Assembly (NCBI GenBank): GCA_026390855.1
Contig: JAPLFE010000119.1
Span: forward strand, 1-60,436
DNA: 60,436 nucleotides
Direction of reading: 5' to 3'
Source: Chlorobiales bacterium
Lineage (GTDB): Bacteria > Bacteroidota > Chlorobiia > Chlorobiales > Chlorobiaceae
A program made the position numbers and the translations under genes. The notes under the pieces were generated by a model that was not told the DNA's origin, ran no database searches, and saw only the letters and a program-made list of their open reading frames with translations. Position 1 is the first letter of the stretch, and each line of letters begins with the position of its first letter. Positions 47,037-55,699 of this stretch are shown here, in pieces.

Positions 47037-48038
47037 TTATGTTATAAAATTACCTTTTACCTGAAAAGCATCTCGAACTTGTTCCTCAGTAAAAGGAATT
47101 TCATTATCCCCCAAAATAAAGTCTCCACTTACTTTCTTCAACTCGCACTCAAGGGTTGTCAGCTGATTACCTGAACAATTGCAATCTCCTTTCACTTTTT
47201 TAGGGATACCCTTAAGTGATGTCAACTTATTCCACGAACAGTCAAAATTCCCCTTAACTTTTTCCGGAGCTCTTTTGAGCGAAGTCAAATGATTATTGGA
47301 ACAATCAAATCCCTCAACTTCTTCAGGAGCACCTTTAAGAGAGGTCAGCTGGTTACTCGAACAATTAAAATTACCGTTAACCTTTTCAAGGGTTCCCTTG
47401 AGAGAGAGAAGTTGATTATTGGAACAATCAAAGTTTCCAGAAACTTCTCGAGGTACACCATCAAGCGATTTCAATTGATTTCCTGCGCATGAAAAATCTC
47501 CAACAATAATGTCAGGACACTCTTCGAGAGCAGATATTTGATTGTTTGAGCAATCATAATCACCGCCCACTATCAAAGGCCCCCCCTCAAGAGCTGTAAG
47601 TTGATTCCCTGAACAATTAAAATCTCCTTCGACTATCTCAGGGCAACCTGCGAGAAAAGTCCCCCTATTTGAAACAATTTCTTGATTAAATGCAGTCAGC
47701 TGGTTTCCAGAGCAGGAAAAATCACCCATAACAAAAAGCGGGCACCCTCCAAGAGAGGTCAGATAATTGTTTGAACAATCATAATCTCCTTTAACTTCTT
47801 CAGGGCCATTCTCAAGCGAGGTCAATTGGTTAGCCGAACAATTGAAATCTCCTTTAATCTTTTTAGGAGCCCCCTCAAGAGTTGTAAGCTGATTACCCGA
47901 GCAATTAAAATCTCCTTTTACTTTCTCAGGGCATCCATCAAGTGAAGTCAATCCCTTATTCGAACAATCAATATCGCTTTTTCCATCAGGATTGCCCATC
48001 ATATCAGCGAAGGTTACTTTTGTAACTTTTTTTGACAT
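47037..48038 (-). CDS. Cys-containing leucine-rich-repeat-like solenoid protein, copy 2
   Basis: A 333-residue paralog of the protein at 24763-25917: same N-terminal cap (VTFADMMGNPDGKSDIDCSN versus VTFKDVMGGLDGKGDIDCSH), same 20-21-residue repeats GDFNCSGNQLTSLxGxPxxV, about 14 in number, and a similar C-terminal cap (EEQVRDAFQVKGNFIT). One repeat is interrupted by an insertion (AFNQEIVSNRGTFLAG). GAGGAG precedes the ATG. No signal peptide. The pair lies 21 kb apart on opposite strands and differs in repeat number. Confidence 0.88.
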   Translation of the reverse strand: MSKKVTKVTFADMMGNPDGKSDIDCSNKGLTSLDGCPEKVKGDFNCSGNQLTTLEGAPKKIKGDFNCSANQLTSLENGPEEVKGDYDCSNNYLTSLGGCPLFVMGDFSCSGNQLTAFNQEIVSNRGTFLAGCPEIVEGDFNCSGNQLTALEGGPLIVGGDYDCSNNQISALEECPDIIVGDFSCAGNQLKSLDGVPREVSGNFDCSNNQLLSLKGTLEKVNGNFNCSSNQLTSLKGAPEEVEGFDCSNNHLTSLKRAPEKVKGNFDCSWNKLTSLKGIPKKVKGDCNCSGNQLTTLECELKKVSGDFILGDNEIPFTEEQVRDAFQVKGNFIT

Positions 48039-48649
48039 TTTTATCTCCTCAACTATGTAATTGATATCATGATAACGAATTAACTTCCATTATTACTCCA
48101 ATCTCCAGCGCTTGAGTTAACTTCAAAATATTTTTTATGGAACAATAAAACAACGCAGTATCGCCACGATTTGCTTATGGTTCCAACGCGTATTTTAATT
48201 TCCATAAAAAGTATTTATTACTTTTTTCCCTTGTTAAGGTCTCTTAGCTAATAATTTAATCTGTTTTATAAGGTACGAACATCTCTTATGATAGATCAGA
48301 GAGAAACAAAATATTCACACAATTGTAACACAGAACCTGCAGCATAAAATCGGCTACCCGAACAAGCTATACTCCACTGCACTCTCGCCTACCCCTCTCA
48401 GTCTGAAGCACTTTCCACCCTAAAGTAACATCAACAAAAATTCAGAATATTCGATTCCGAGCACTCAGAAAGTTTTCAATTATTTAACCATTGAATTGGT
48501 ATAAAACGGCGGGTCATTGAGTAAACTCTACTCAAGAAGTTCTTGAGCCCGTGTAATGGAGATGCCAGTCGAAGAGAATCCAGGTAAAACCTTTATAACG
48601 AGAAAAAAGACATTCAGTTACCTTACGAAATTATAAGACAATCCCGAAA
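48039..48649. other. Intergenic region upstream of a hypothetical gene
   Basis: About 610 bases. TTCACAC (48314) and GTAACAC (48325) are 11 bases apart, a half-sized version of the Pho-box pattern. A 17-base palindrome CTCAAGAAGTTCTTGAG lies at 48531-48547. No coding frame recognised. Confidence 0.45.
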
Positions 48650-49015
48650 ATGAATAGTGTTAAACCCTTTAAGATCGTTGTTGAATGGAGCGGTACTGAA
48701 GATTTTTATTTTAGCTGCGATTACAGAAATTCTGATTTGGAAACAGTACCGAAAAAGAATCAGATAAATGCCTCCAGAACGCTTCCCTTCATGACCCAGG
48801 CTATGGGCAATGTTTTTAGAAAACTGCGAAAAGAGCACATTTCCTTTCCCTTCTTTCTTGTAACACTCGCGTTCAATCACCGAAACCTGCTTCAAGAAAT
48901 TGACCAGTTACTTGTACTTCTTCACCATCACCTTGAAAAAGAAAAGGACTCAGGCACTTTTTCCTGTTTTATCTCTTCAACTGAAACAGCATCGTTATCA
49001 TCGAGTCATGATTAA
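48650..49015 (+). CDS. Hypothetical protein (121 residues)
   Basis: A 121-residue frame starting MNSVKPFKIVVEWSGTEDFY. Composition is protein-like, with a helical middle (NHRNLLQEIDQLLVLLHHHLEKEKD) and a Ser-rich end. No family recognised and no ribosome-binding site seen. A reverse-strand frame covers part of it, but this strand gives the more natural composition. It precedes the arsenate-reductase-like gene by 140 bases. Confidence 0.42.
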   Translation: MNSVKPFKIVVEWSGTEDFYFSCDYRNSDLETVPKKNQINASRTLPFMTQAMGNVFRKLRKEHISFPFFLVTLAFNHRNLLQEIDQLLVLLHHHLEKEKDSGTFSCFISSTETASLSSSHD

Positions 49016-49155
49016 GCAGATTTCATGCTGCCTGCCGCTTTTTGATTATCCTTTTTTTGATCTGGTTCTAAATCTCTTATACCCTGAACCAACAAAGGTT
49101 TGAAAATGTTTTCCAATATTAATTTGAATATTTCTACCCATTTTACGGAGCAACC

Positions 49156-49611
49156 ATGCATAAAAAGCAAAATGTTCTCTTCCTGTGTAACGACAACTCA
49201 GGGAGGAGCCAGATGGCCGAAGGATTCCTTCGTAGTATAGCGGGCGAGCAGTTCGAATCGATGAGTGCAGGGCTCGAACCAAAAAATGAAGTGCACCCTT
49301 TTGCCATAACGGTTATGGGTGAAATCGGGATCGATATCAGCCGGCAAAAAACAAAGGCAGTTGATATCTATCTTGGAAAAACAATGATTCATGACTTGAT
49401 GATTTTGTGCGACAAGGCAGAATCAACCTGTCCGAGGGTCTGGCCAGGAACACCATTTCAAAAACGTTATTATTGGCCCATACTCGACCCTGATGGAATC
49501 TCCAGCTCAAAAGAAGAGCAACTGGCCATTTTTCGGGAGATACGAGAGGAACTGAAGGACAAAATTACGTCATGGCTAAACGAAGTTGGAGAGCGGTCAA
49601 TCGCCTCCTGA
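49156..49611 (+). CDS. Low-molecular-weight phosphatase / arsenate reductase family protein
   Basis: A 151-residue protein of the LMW protein tyrosine phosphatase fold. The P-loop is FLCNDNSGRSQMAEGFL, with nucleophile C11 and R17 in C-x5-R-S; the NSxRSQMAE form is that of thioredoxin-linked arsenate reductases (ArsC). The downstream MILCDKAESTCPRVWPG includes a further Cys, as needed for the disulfide relay, and WPILDPDG is the usual acid loop. Arsenate is a phosphate analogue, and phoU lies 120 bases on. No ars operon is present, so tyrosine phosphatase activity remains possible. Confidence 0.82.
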   Translation: MHKKQNVLFLCNDNSGRSQMAEGFLRSIAGEQFESMSAGLEPKNEVHPFAITVMGEIGIDISRQKTKAVDIYLGKTMIHDLMILCDKAESTCPRVWPGTPFQKRYYWPILDPDGISSSKEEQLAIFREIREELKDKITSWLNEVGERSIAS

Positions 49612-49635
49612 GTCTGGGTAGATGAGAAGTTCAGA

Positions 49636-49695
49636 GTTCTTCATTTGGTTTAATCCCGGGAACGCTGAGCCCCAGCTCGGCATAACACTGTGCCT
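49636..49695. repeat. 60-bp dispersed repeat, copy 1
   Basis: A 60-base segment, beginning GTTCTTCATTTGGTTTAATC, recurs at 59347-59406 with one mismatch. After it, ACCGTTGCACCA also recurs in the distant locus (near 59494), so this copy looks like an internally deleted version of the distant sequence. It contains no gene. Confidence 0.85.
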
Positions 49696-49733
49696 ACCGT
49701 TGCACCAGCTCGGGTATCCCTATTTATATTCGA

Positions 49734-50390
49734 TTATCGAGAATCCTTCCGCTTGGCAAGTTCACCCGTCACAAGGTAAATAACCTCCTGCGCAATCTTC
49801 GACGCATGGTCAGCCATCCGCTCGATATTCCTGGAAACGCTTAATGCATGAGTGAGCTGGTTCACATCAGCATCCGCTGTTTTCATGAAAGCAGTCACTT
49901 TTTTAAAGGCCGTTCGATGCATGGAATCAATCTTATCATCTTGAGCACAAACCTGATCAGCAAGATCCCTATCCATTAAAATAAACGCATCAATCGACTT
50001 TTTAACCATCTCCCCTGCCTGCATACACATCGACTCAAACTCCAGCGACCCAACCAAAGCAGGACTTATGTCAATCATCAAATCTATAATATGAAGTGAT
50101 AGCTCACCAATACGCTCAAGTTCAGCACTGATCATCATGATAGCAACAATAGTGCGCAGGTCCCTCGCAACTGGATGCTGAAGCGCTATAAACTCAATAC
50201 ATCGCTCTTCAAGGTCAACCTCCTCCATATCCAACTCATCTTCCACCAGTTTGATACGCGGAACACTATGCTCGTCCTGATATTTAACTGCACGCAACGC
50301 ATCAAACAAATTCCCAACCACTCTTGTCGAAATGTCAACAAGAACCTCCGAAAGCTCTTTTATCTGCAGATGAACCGGTCGATCTAACAT
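49734..50390 (-). CDS. phoU: Phosphate transport system regulator PhoU
   Basis: A 218-residue all-helical protein with two PhoU repeats. The first has LVEDELDMEEVDLEERCIEF and ARDLRTIVAIMMISAELERIGE, the second DKIDSMHRTAFKKV and LSVSRNIERMADHASKIAQEV; the E(D)xxxD metal-binding pattern occurs in both. PhoU links PstCAB to PhoR and limits phosphate uptake. It is not next to pst genes here; the nearest relatives in the window are phoBR, 30 kb away. Confidence 0.92.
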   Translation of the reverse strand: MLDRPVHLQIKELSEVLVDISTRVVGNLFDALRAVKYQDEHSVPRIKLVEDELDMEEVDLEERCIEFIALQHPVARDLRTIVAIMMISAELERIGELSLHIIDLMIDISPALVGSLEFESMCMQAGEMVKKSIDAFILMDRDLADQVCAQDDKIDSMHRTAFKKVTAFMKTADADVNQLTHALSVSRNIERMADHASKIAQEVIYLVTGELAKRKDSR

Positions 50391-50738
50391 AAAAATAAAG
50401 TCGTTTCATTACATGAAGAATACAGCTCACTTCACAAACACCTCCCCTCTCATCCCAGACTTTGTTCCTCCAGACTCTGCTCCCGTTCAAATTCTCTACC
50501 CGGAGTGGTAGCCAACTCCTTCTGTGAAAAAGACTTTTGATAGAACAAAGGAGGATTCTCTCTTTCCTTGACGGAAGAAAGTTACGGCTCCAGGAACCAC
50601 TTCAAATTTATGCAAAAGAATAATCAAAACAACTTCCTCTCACTCAGCCCGTTTTTCCCGCCATCTCCCTCCTCAATGAGAAGAGGCGCCACTCTTCCCC
50701 GGTTATTGTTCATAAAAAGTTCATAAAAACCACAAAAA
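50391..50738. other. Intergenic region between phoU and the second DUF2934 gene
   Basis: About 350 bases. A reverse frame (50624-50842) has no family and overlaps regulatory sequence, so it is not called. TTCATAAAAAG followed by TTCATAAAAAC (50709-50730) is an 11-base direct repeat beside the shared motif at 50739. Confidence 0.5.
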
Positions 50739-50763
50739 AAATTTGCACCAATGTAACAGAGTG
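50739..50763 (+). promoter_or_regulatory. Shared upstream motif of DUF2934 genes (possible ECF-sigma promoter), copy 2
   Basis: AAATTTGCA-N3-ATGTAACAGAGTG, 22 of 25 positions as at 38800-38824. After TGTAACA there are 16 bases and then TACCTCG. It lies 146 bases before the ATG of the DUF2934 gene. GTAACAG also falls in 11-base phase with the TTCATAA repeats upstream, so a Pho-type site is a weaker alternative. Confidence 0.6.
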
Positions 50764-50909
50764 ACACTGAAAAGTACCTCGAGAAATCGGTAACATTTAA
50801 ATGCTGCAAATCAGCAAATGCGTTCAATAAAGCAGATGACATTTATTCGCAGGTAGTGCTTGACAACAAAAGTTTTACTGGCTGGCAAATCAATTAACCA
50901 AACGCAACC

Positions 50910-51095
50910 ATGGCAAAAGCATCGAAAAAAGGAGAAGTATCGGCACCGGAGTGGTACGAGGAAACACTCTCTTCACCAGAACAACTGGAGGAAGATATCA
51001 GGCTTACTGCGTATTACCTCTGGGAATCAAAAGGAAAACCCAATGGTTCAGATGGAGAAGACTGGATGAAAGCTGAAGAGCTTGTGAACGACTGA
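50910..51095 (+). CDS. DUF2934-like small protein, copy 2
   Basis: A 61-residue protein. The C-terminal half, IRLTAYYLWESKGKPNGSDG and EDWMKAEELVND, matches the protein at 38530-38685. The N-terminus is longer and basic-acidic (MAKASKKGEVSAPEWYEETL). No ribosome-binding site is obvious. A strong terminator follows. Function unknown; the shared promoter-like motif suggests that both respond to the same signal. Confidence 0.82.
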   Translation: MAKASKKGEVSAPEWYEETLSSPEQLEEDIRLTAYYLWESKGKPNGSDGEDWMKAEELVND

Positions 51096-51118
51096 ACCCC
51101 GCCACCTTCTCTCATTTT

Positions 51119-51152
51119 GAAAGGCCACCCCTATCATGTGGTGTGGCCTTTC
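51119..51152. terminator. Terminator between DUF2934 and bacterioferritin genes
   Basis: GAAAGGCCAC pairs with GTGGCCTTTC around a 14-base loop that can pair further. It sits between two converging genes and may serve both. Confidence 0.8.
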
Positions 51153-51182
51153 AATAATTTCATGATAAAAAGCTGCCCGAAT

Positions 51183-51650
51183 TTATCCAAGCTGCTCAAC
51201 CAGATAATTTTGGATACCCACCTGGCTTATCTGATCAATCTGTGCTTCAAGCCAATCAATGTGCGACTCTTCATCCCTGAGAATTGATTCAAGCAGTTCG
51301 CGCGTACCATTGTCGCCAACTTCAACGGCAAGCTTTATTCCTGCATTGTATGAAGCAATAGCATCAGCTTCAGAAGCCCTGTCATTGTTGTGTTGAGCTG
51401 CAACTTCAGAACCGATGGTAATTTTTTTAAGAGTACTGACAAGAGGAATCCCCTCAAGAAAAAGAATCCTTCCAATAAGTTTTTCAGCATGCTTCATTTC
51501 ATCAATTGCACGCTTTTCATCCGCATTGTGCAATTTTTCGTACCCCCAGTTACTGCACATCTCAGAATGCACAATATACTGGTTGATCGCTGTAAGCTCA
51601 TCAGCGAGCAAACTGTTGAGCGTGTCAATAATTTTCGGGTTTCCTTGCAT
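51183..51650 (-). CDS. bfr: Bacterioferritin
   Basis: A 155-residue ferritin-like protein. All ferroxidase ligands are present in E. coli Bfr numbering: E18, E51, H54, E94, E127 and H130. The heme ligand M52 is present in IDEMKHAEK. It should form a 24-subunit shell storing iron as ferric phosphate mineral. The start at 51650 (MQGNPKII) follows AGGAGG; the 16 residues upstream are non-native. Confidence 0.94.
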   Translation of the reverse strand: MQGNPKIIDTLNSLLADELTAINQYIVHSEMCSNWGYEKLHNADEKRAIDEMKHAEKLIGRILFLEGIPLVSTLKKITIGSEVAAQHNNDRASEADAIASYNAGIKLAVEVGDNGTRELLESILRDEESHIDWLEAQIDQISQVGIQNYLVEQLG

Positions 51651-51874
51651 AAAGTCCTCCTGATACTTACTTATGAAATAAGATGATCTGTATTCCAATT
51701 CTAAAATACAGTTTATTGTACAGAACTTTCACAGTACATTATTGGTAATGCCACAAAAAATAATGAACCTTACTGATAAACACAAGAGGTGCAGCTATCG
51801 GAGTACATCATTATCTCTATCCAAATGATAACGCCCGGAAGCAACTATCCGAACATATTTTATCCTGCACTTGA

Positions 51875-52366
51875 ATGGCTTTGAAGAACAATATGAAAGG
51901 TGGCCTCAAGGTCGTAGCCATATTTGAAGCCTTTAAAGGTATTCTGGTGCTGTTTACCGGAGTAGCCTTATTTTCACTGATGCATCAGGATATTCAGGCA
52001 GTTGCTGAACAGCTGGTCCATCATATGCATCTTAACCCTGCGAAACACATTCCAAAAATCTTTATTGAAGCTTCCCGACATCTTGAAAATGAGCGCCTCC
52101 GTTCACTTGCTCTGTTGGCCTTCTTATACTCATCCATGCGGTTTATTGAGGCTTACGGTCTCTGGTTCGAAAAAGTATGGTCAGAATGGTTTGCACTCTT
52201 AAGCGGTGGCATCTACCTGCCCATTGAACTCTTCGAGCTCGCAAAAGGCATTTCATTGATCAAAATCATGTTCACCTCCATCAATCTCATTGTTGTGCTT
52301 TATATGGCCTTTATGCTGAAACAAAGCAAAAAAGCACCCACCACCACCAACCCGACAGGTTTTTAA
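51875..52366 (+). CDS. DUF2127-family membrane protein
   Basis: A 163-residue membrane protein with about four hydrophobic segments: GLKVVAIFEAFKGILVLFTG (10-29), LALLAFLYSSMRFIEAYGLW (77-96), WFALLSGGIYLPIELFELA and LIVVLYMAFML. The pattern KG...I..FK...AL, AY...R..E..GLW and EW.A...G..Y.P.E is that of DUF2127. Function unknown. It stands alone between bacterioferritin and ProRS. Confidence 0.78.
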   Translation: MALKNNMKGGLKVVAIFEAFKGILVLFTGVALFSLMHQDIQAVAEQLVHHMHLNPAKHIPKIFIEASRHLENERLRSLALLAFLYSSMRFIEAYGLWFEKVWSEWFALLSGGIYLPIELFELAKGISLIKIMFTSINLIVVLYMAFMLKQSKKAPTTTNPTGF

Positions 52367-52596
52367 TGCCCACCACCAACCCGTTCAACGTTTACGCTTC
52401 CTGAAAAATGAGGTCACAACAATATTGACAAGGAAAAGCCAGTGTAATTTCAGGCTTTTATTGCATCCGTAAGCAGGCTTTTTTGTATGTTCAAAGGTGG
52501 GTTTACCTGTTTTCCCGTGACGTTTTTATCACCAGGCAAACAAAAACCCTATCGCAAAAGAGAACTCACCTACTAACAACAATCCTTACCGAAAAC

Positions 52597-54042
52597 GTGG
52601 CAGATAAAATCACCTCACGAAAAGAAGACTACTCCCAATGGTATATTGACCTTGTACGCTCAGCAAAACTCGCAGATTATGCTGATGTCAGAGGTTGCAT
52701 GGTTATACGACCAAACGGCTATGCAATATGGGAAAAAATGCAGACCGCGCTTGATCGTATGTTCAAGGAAACCGGGCACGTCAATGCCTATTTCCCACTC
52801 TTCATTCCCGAAAGCTTTATTGCAAAAGAAGCGGAACATATCGAAGGATTTGCCCCTGAATGTGCTGTTGTCACCCATGGCGGAGGTGAGGAACTCGCCG
52901 AAAAACTCTATGTCCGCCCTACTTCAGAAACCATCATCTGGTCTTCGTATAAAAAGTGGATCCAGTCTTACCGCGACCTGCCGATTCTGATCAACCAGTG
53001 GGCAAACGTCGTCCGGTGGGAAATGCGAACACGCCTCTTTTTAAGAACCACTGAATTCCTCTGGCAGGAAGGCCATACTGCTCACGAAAATCCTGAAGAG
53101 TCACAGGAAGAAGTGCTTCGCATGATTAACGTCTATAAAACTTTTGCCGAAGAGTATATGGCTATGCCTGTTATCATGGGCAGAAAAACCGACAGCGAAA
53201 AATTTGCCGGTGCAGTAGAAACCTACTGTATTGAAGCTATGATGCAGGATACCAAAGCCCTCCAGGCAGGCACATCCCATAATCTCGGACAAAATTTCGC
53301 AAAAGCATTCGACTGTCAATTCCAGACAAAAGAAGGCAAACTTGACTATGTCTGGGCAACAAGCTGGGGTGTCTCAACCAGGTTGATTGGCGCCTTGATC
53401 ATGGCCCATTCTGACGACCGTGGTCTCGTTCTCCCCCCAAAACTTGCCGCACGTCAGGTCGTTATTATTCCAATTCTCCGGGGCGACAAAGCCGCCGTCA
53501 TAGCACGAGCAACTTCGATTGCCGACTCCTTGAAACAAAGTGGCATACCAGCCTTTGTTGACAGCAGCGAACAGAACTCACCTGGCTGGAAATTTGCCGA
53601 GTACGAACTCCAGGGTATTCCAATCCGTATCGAACTTGGGCCCAGAGATATCGAAAACAACATCTGTATTGCAGCACGACGCGATACCCTTGAAAAAACC
53701 GAAATAACCCTCGACGAAACCCTGCCCGTAAAAATTCAGGAAATCCTGAACGCCATTCAGCAGAGCATGTTCGACAAAGCACTGCAGTTCCGTAACGACA
53801 ACACCTTCGAAGTGCAGAGTTATGATGAATTCAAGGTTGCAGTTGAAAAGGGATTTGTCATCGCACATTGGGACGGCACGGCGGAAACAGAAGCGAAAAT
53901 CAAGGAAGAAACAAAGGCAACCATCAGGGTGCTGCCGGAAGAAGCCGATTATAGAAACCGGTACAAAATTGATGAACCAGGCACCTGTATCTACTCAGGC
54001 AAACCTGCTTCACAAAAAGCGGTTTTTGCTAAAGCCTACTGA
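52597..54042 (+). CDS. proS: Prolyl-tRNA synthetase (archaeal/eukaryal type)
   Basis: A class II aminoacyl-tRNA synthetase of 481 residues, charging tRNA-Pro. Motif 1 to 3 regions: [40 protein letters not shown], motif 2 [24 protein letters not shown], and [22 protein letters not shown]. The C-terminal anticodon domain and the zinc-like tail ([10 protein letters not shown]) follow; there is no editing insertion. This is the short archaeal-like ProRS. The GTG at 52597 ([16 protein letters not shown]) is chosen because similarity begins there; the 38-codon extension upstream is unsupported. Confidence 0.94.
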   Translation: MADKITSRKEDYSQWYIDLVRSAKLADYADVRGCMVIRPNGYAIWEKMQTALDRMFKETGHVNAYFPLFIPESFIAKEAEHIEGFAPECAVVTHGGGEELAEKLYVRPTSETIIWSSYKKWIQSYRDLPILINQWANVVRWEMRTRLFLRTTEFLWQEGHTAHENPEESQEEVLRMINVYKTFAEEYMAMPVIMGRKTDSEKFAGAVETYCIEAMMQDTKALQAGTSHNLGQNFAKAFDCQFQTKEGKLDYVWATSWGVSTRLIGALIMAHSDDRGLVLPPKLAARQVVIIPILRGDKAAVIARATSIADSLKQSGIPAFVDSSEQNSPGWKFAEYELQGIPIRIELGPRDIENNICIAARRDTLEKTEITLDETLPVKIQEILNAIQQSMFDKALQFRNDNTFEVQSYDEFKVAVEKGFVIAHWDGTAETEAKIKEETKATIRVLPEEADYRNRYKIDEPGTCIYSGKPASQKAVFAKAY

Positions 54043-54110
54043 AAGCTGGTCGATCATATCCCCCCGTCTTCATGGAAGCAAGGGGGGAAACGATCATCAA
54101 ACAAAAAAAA

Positions 54111-54701
54111 TCAGTTTTCCTTGAAAAACTCTTTCAAACCCTCATCAGTTGGCTTCATGGTCTTATCACCCTTGTTCCAGTTTGCAGGGCAAACCTCACC
54201 ATACTGCTCAGTAAACTGAAGGGCATCAACAAGTCTCAGCACTTCATCCACATTGCGACCCAAAGGCAGATCATTCACAACCTGATGGCGCACAACACCC
54301 TCTTTATCAATAAGGAACAAACCCCTCAAAGCAATTCCCGCACCTTCAAGAAGCACGTCATAATCAGCTGAAACCGACTTGTTAATATCAGAAAGAAGCG
54401 TATAAGTCACGCCCTCTATACCACCACGGTTTCTCGGAGTGGTCAGCCATGCATAATGCGAAAATTTAGAATCCACCGAACAGCCAAGAAGCTCAACATT
54501 CCTTTTCTGAAACTCCTCTAGCTTGTCCTGAAACGCATGCAGTTCTGTAGGACACACAAAAGTAAAATCAAGCGGATAGAAAAACAGCACTACATACTTC
54601 CCCTTAAAATCAGACAGCTTCACTGAATCAACAAACTGTGATCCTTTAACAACTGCTGCCACATCAAAATCCGGTGCTTTCTGACCAACTAGAACACTCA
54701 T
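54111..54701 (-). CDS. Typical 2-Cys peroxiredoxin (AhpC/Tsa)
   Basis: A 196-residue peroxiredoxin. The peroxidatic C50 lies in FYPLDFTFVCPTE, the resolving C171 in GEVCPANW, and the YF-type C-terminal tail is present (EGLKEFFKEN). It reduces hydrogen peroxide and organic peroxides using thioredoxin or AhpF-type donors. The length is normal. It converges on proS. Confidence 0.94.
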   Translation of the reverse strand: MSVLVGQKAPDFDVAAVVKGSQFVDSVKLSDFKGKYVVLFFYPLDFTFVCPTELHAFQDKLEEFQKRNVELLGCSVDSKFSHYAWLTTPRNRGGIEGVTYTLLSDINKSVSADYDVLLEGAGIALRGLFLIDKEGVVRHQVVNDLPLGRNVDEVLRLVDALQFTEQYGEVCPANWNKGDKTMKPTDEGLKEFFKEN

Positions 54702-54873
54702 TGTAATTCTCCCTTATAAAATTGAGTTTGAAAAATGCGGATAAATAAGATTAATTTTATCCAATATAACAGATTCCATAAATTCTCACAACAAAATAGT
54801 CACCTTCAAATAAAGGTTTAAAGCAGATTAACCCGTTTTTTGTCCCGTTGAGGCTTCATCTTTCAACTCAACA

Positions 54874-55482
54874 TCACTGCATTGGCTGCCGGACAATGGT
54901 TTTCCAATTTGATGGCGCAGCTTTACGAATATCACTCAAATATATTTCATGGTGCTTCCCTCTGCGCTGGCCAATGGTATCAATAAACTGATGTACCTTT
55001 TCGATCGTAGGGCCCTCTTCAGAAAATGGCCCAATGTGCATAATCTGTGCGCACCTTCCTTCCGATAAGCATTCAAAGCGCACCTTTGAAAGAGCCGTCG
55101 GATTCTTCTTCTTTTTCACCTCAATGATAGCACTCTCAACAATTTCCCGAGTTACAAACAAAGGCTGCATTATCATCACTGTCCATTTCCAGTTCGACTT
55201 ATCTTCAGGCGTAAACTTCGTCATATCGTCAGCCCACCACAACCCTTCCAAAGGCATGACTCCATAGTCAATTGCCAAAGGTCCCCTCTTGATCATGAAC
55301 TTCACCGTATAGGCAACAGCAAACAATGCCCCTATGGCATCGGAGAATGCCTGCGAGGTATTAGGATCACCCTCACCATCCACAATCAAAAAATTCATAG
55401 ACGGAACATCCACCACAACAACCTCTTTTGAAGAAGCCTGATATAAATGCTTCAACTCCTTCTTAAAATTAATAACCTCCAT
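54874..55482 (-). CDS. GyrI-like small-molecule-binding domain protein
   Basis: A 202-residue protein of the GyrI-like (SbmC/DUF3788-type) fold. MNFLIVDGEGDPNTSQAFSD is the characteristic start, followed by KFMIKRGPLAIDYGVMPLEGLW and a second half with AQIMHIGPFSEEGPTIEKV, then EIYLSDIRKA. Members bind small hydrophobic molecules or have hydrolase activity; there is no DNA-binding domain here. The substrate is unknown. It stands alone on the minus strand. Confidence 0.87.
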   Translation of the reverse strand: MEVINFKKELKHLYQASSKEVVVVDVPSMNFLIVDGEGDPNTSQAFSDAIGALFAVAYTVKFMIKRGPLAIDYGVMPLEGLWWADDMTKFTPEDKSNWKWTVMIMQPLFVTREIVESAIIEVKKKKNPTALSKVRFECLSEGRCAQIMHIGPFSEEGPTIEKVHQFIDTIGQRRGKHHEIYLSDIRKAAPSNWKTIVRQPMQ

Positions 55483-55699
55483 AGGATGACTCCGGTAACA
55501 GCTGACTGCAAGCCCGTTATAAAGTTTCTTTTGAAAGAAAATAACGAATAACTTACGTCATTAAAACAAACCAAACCCAAGGGGTTACAACTTTTTCTCC
55601 TGCCATGCATCAAAAGCTTTTTCACGTTTAAGACCAAAATTTTGGCACTTAATATGTATCTTATTGCGTTGAAGCCTGTTACCACCACAAGGAACCATC

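Noticed and set aside
50624-50842. 72-codon reverse frame upstream of the DUF2934 gene
   Set aside because: It covers the shared promoter-like motif and a direct repeat; composition is not convincing.
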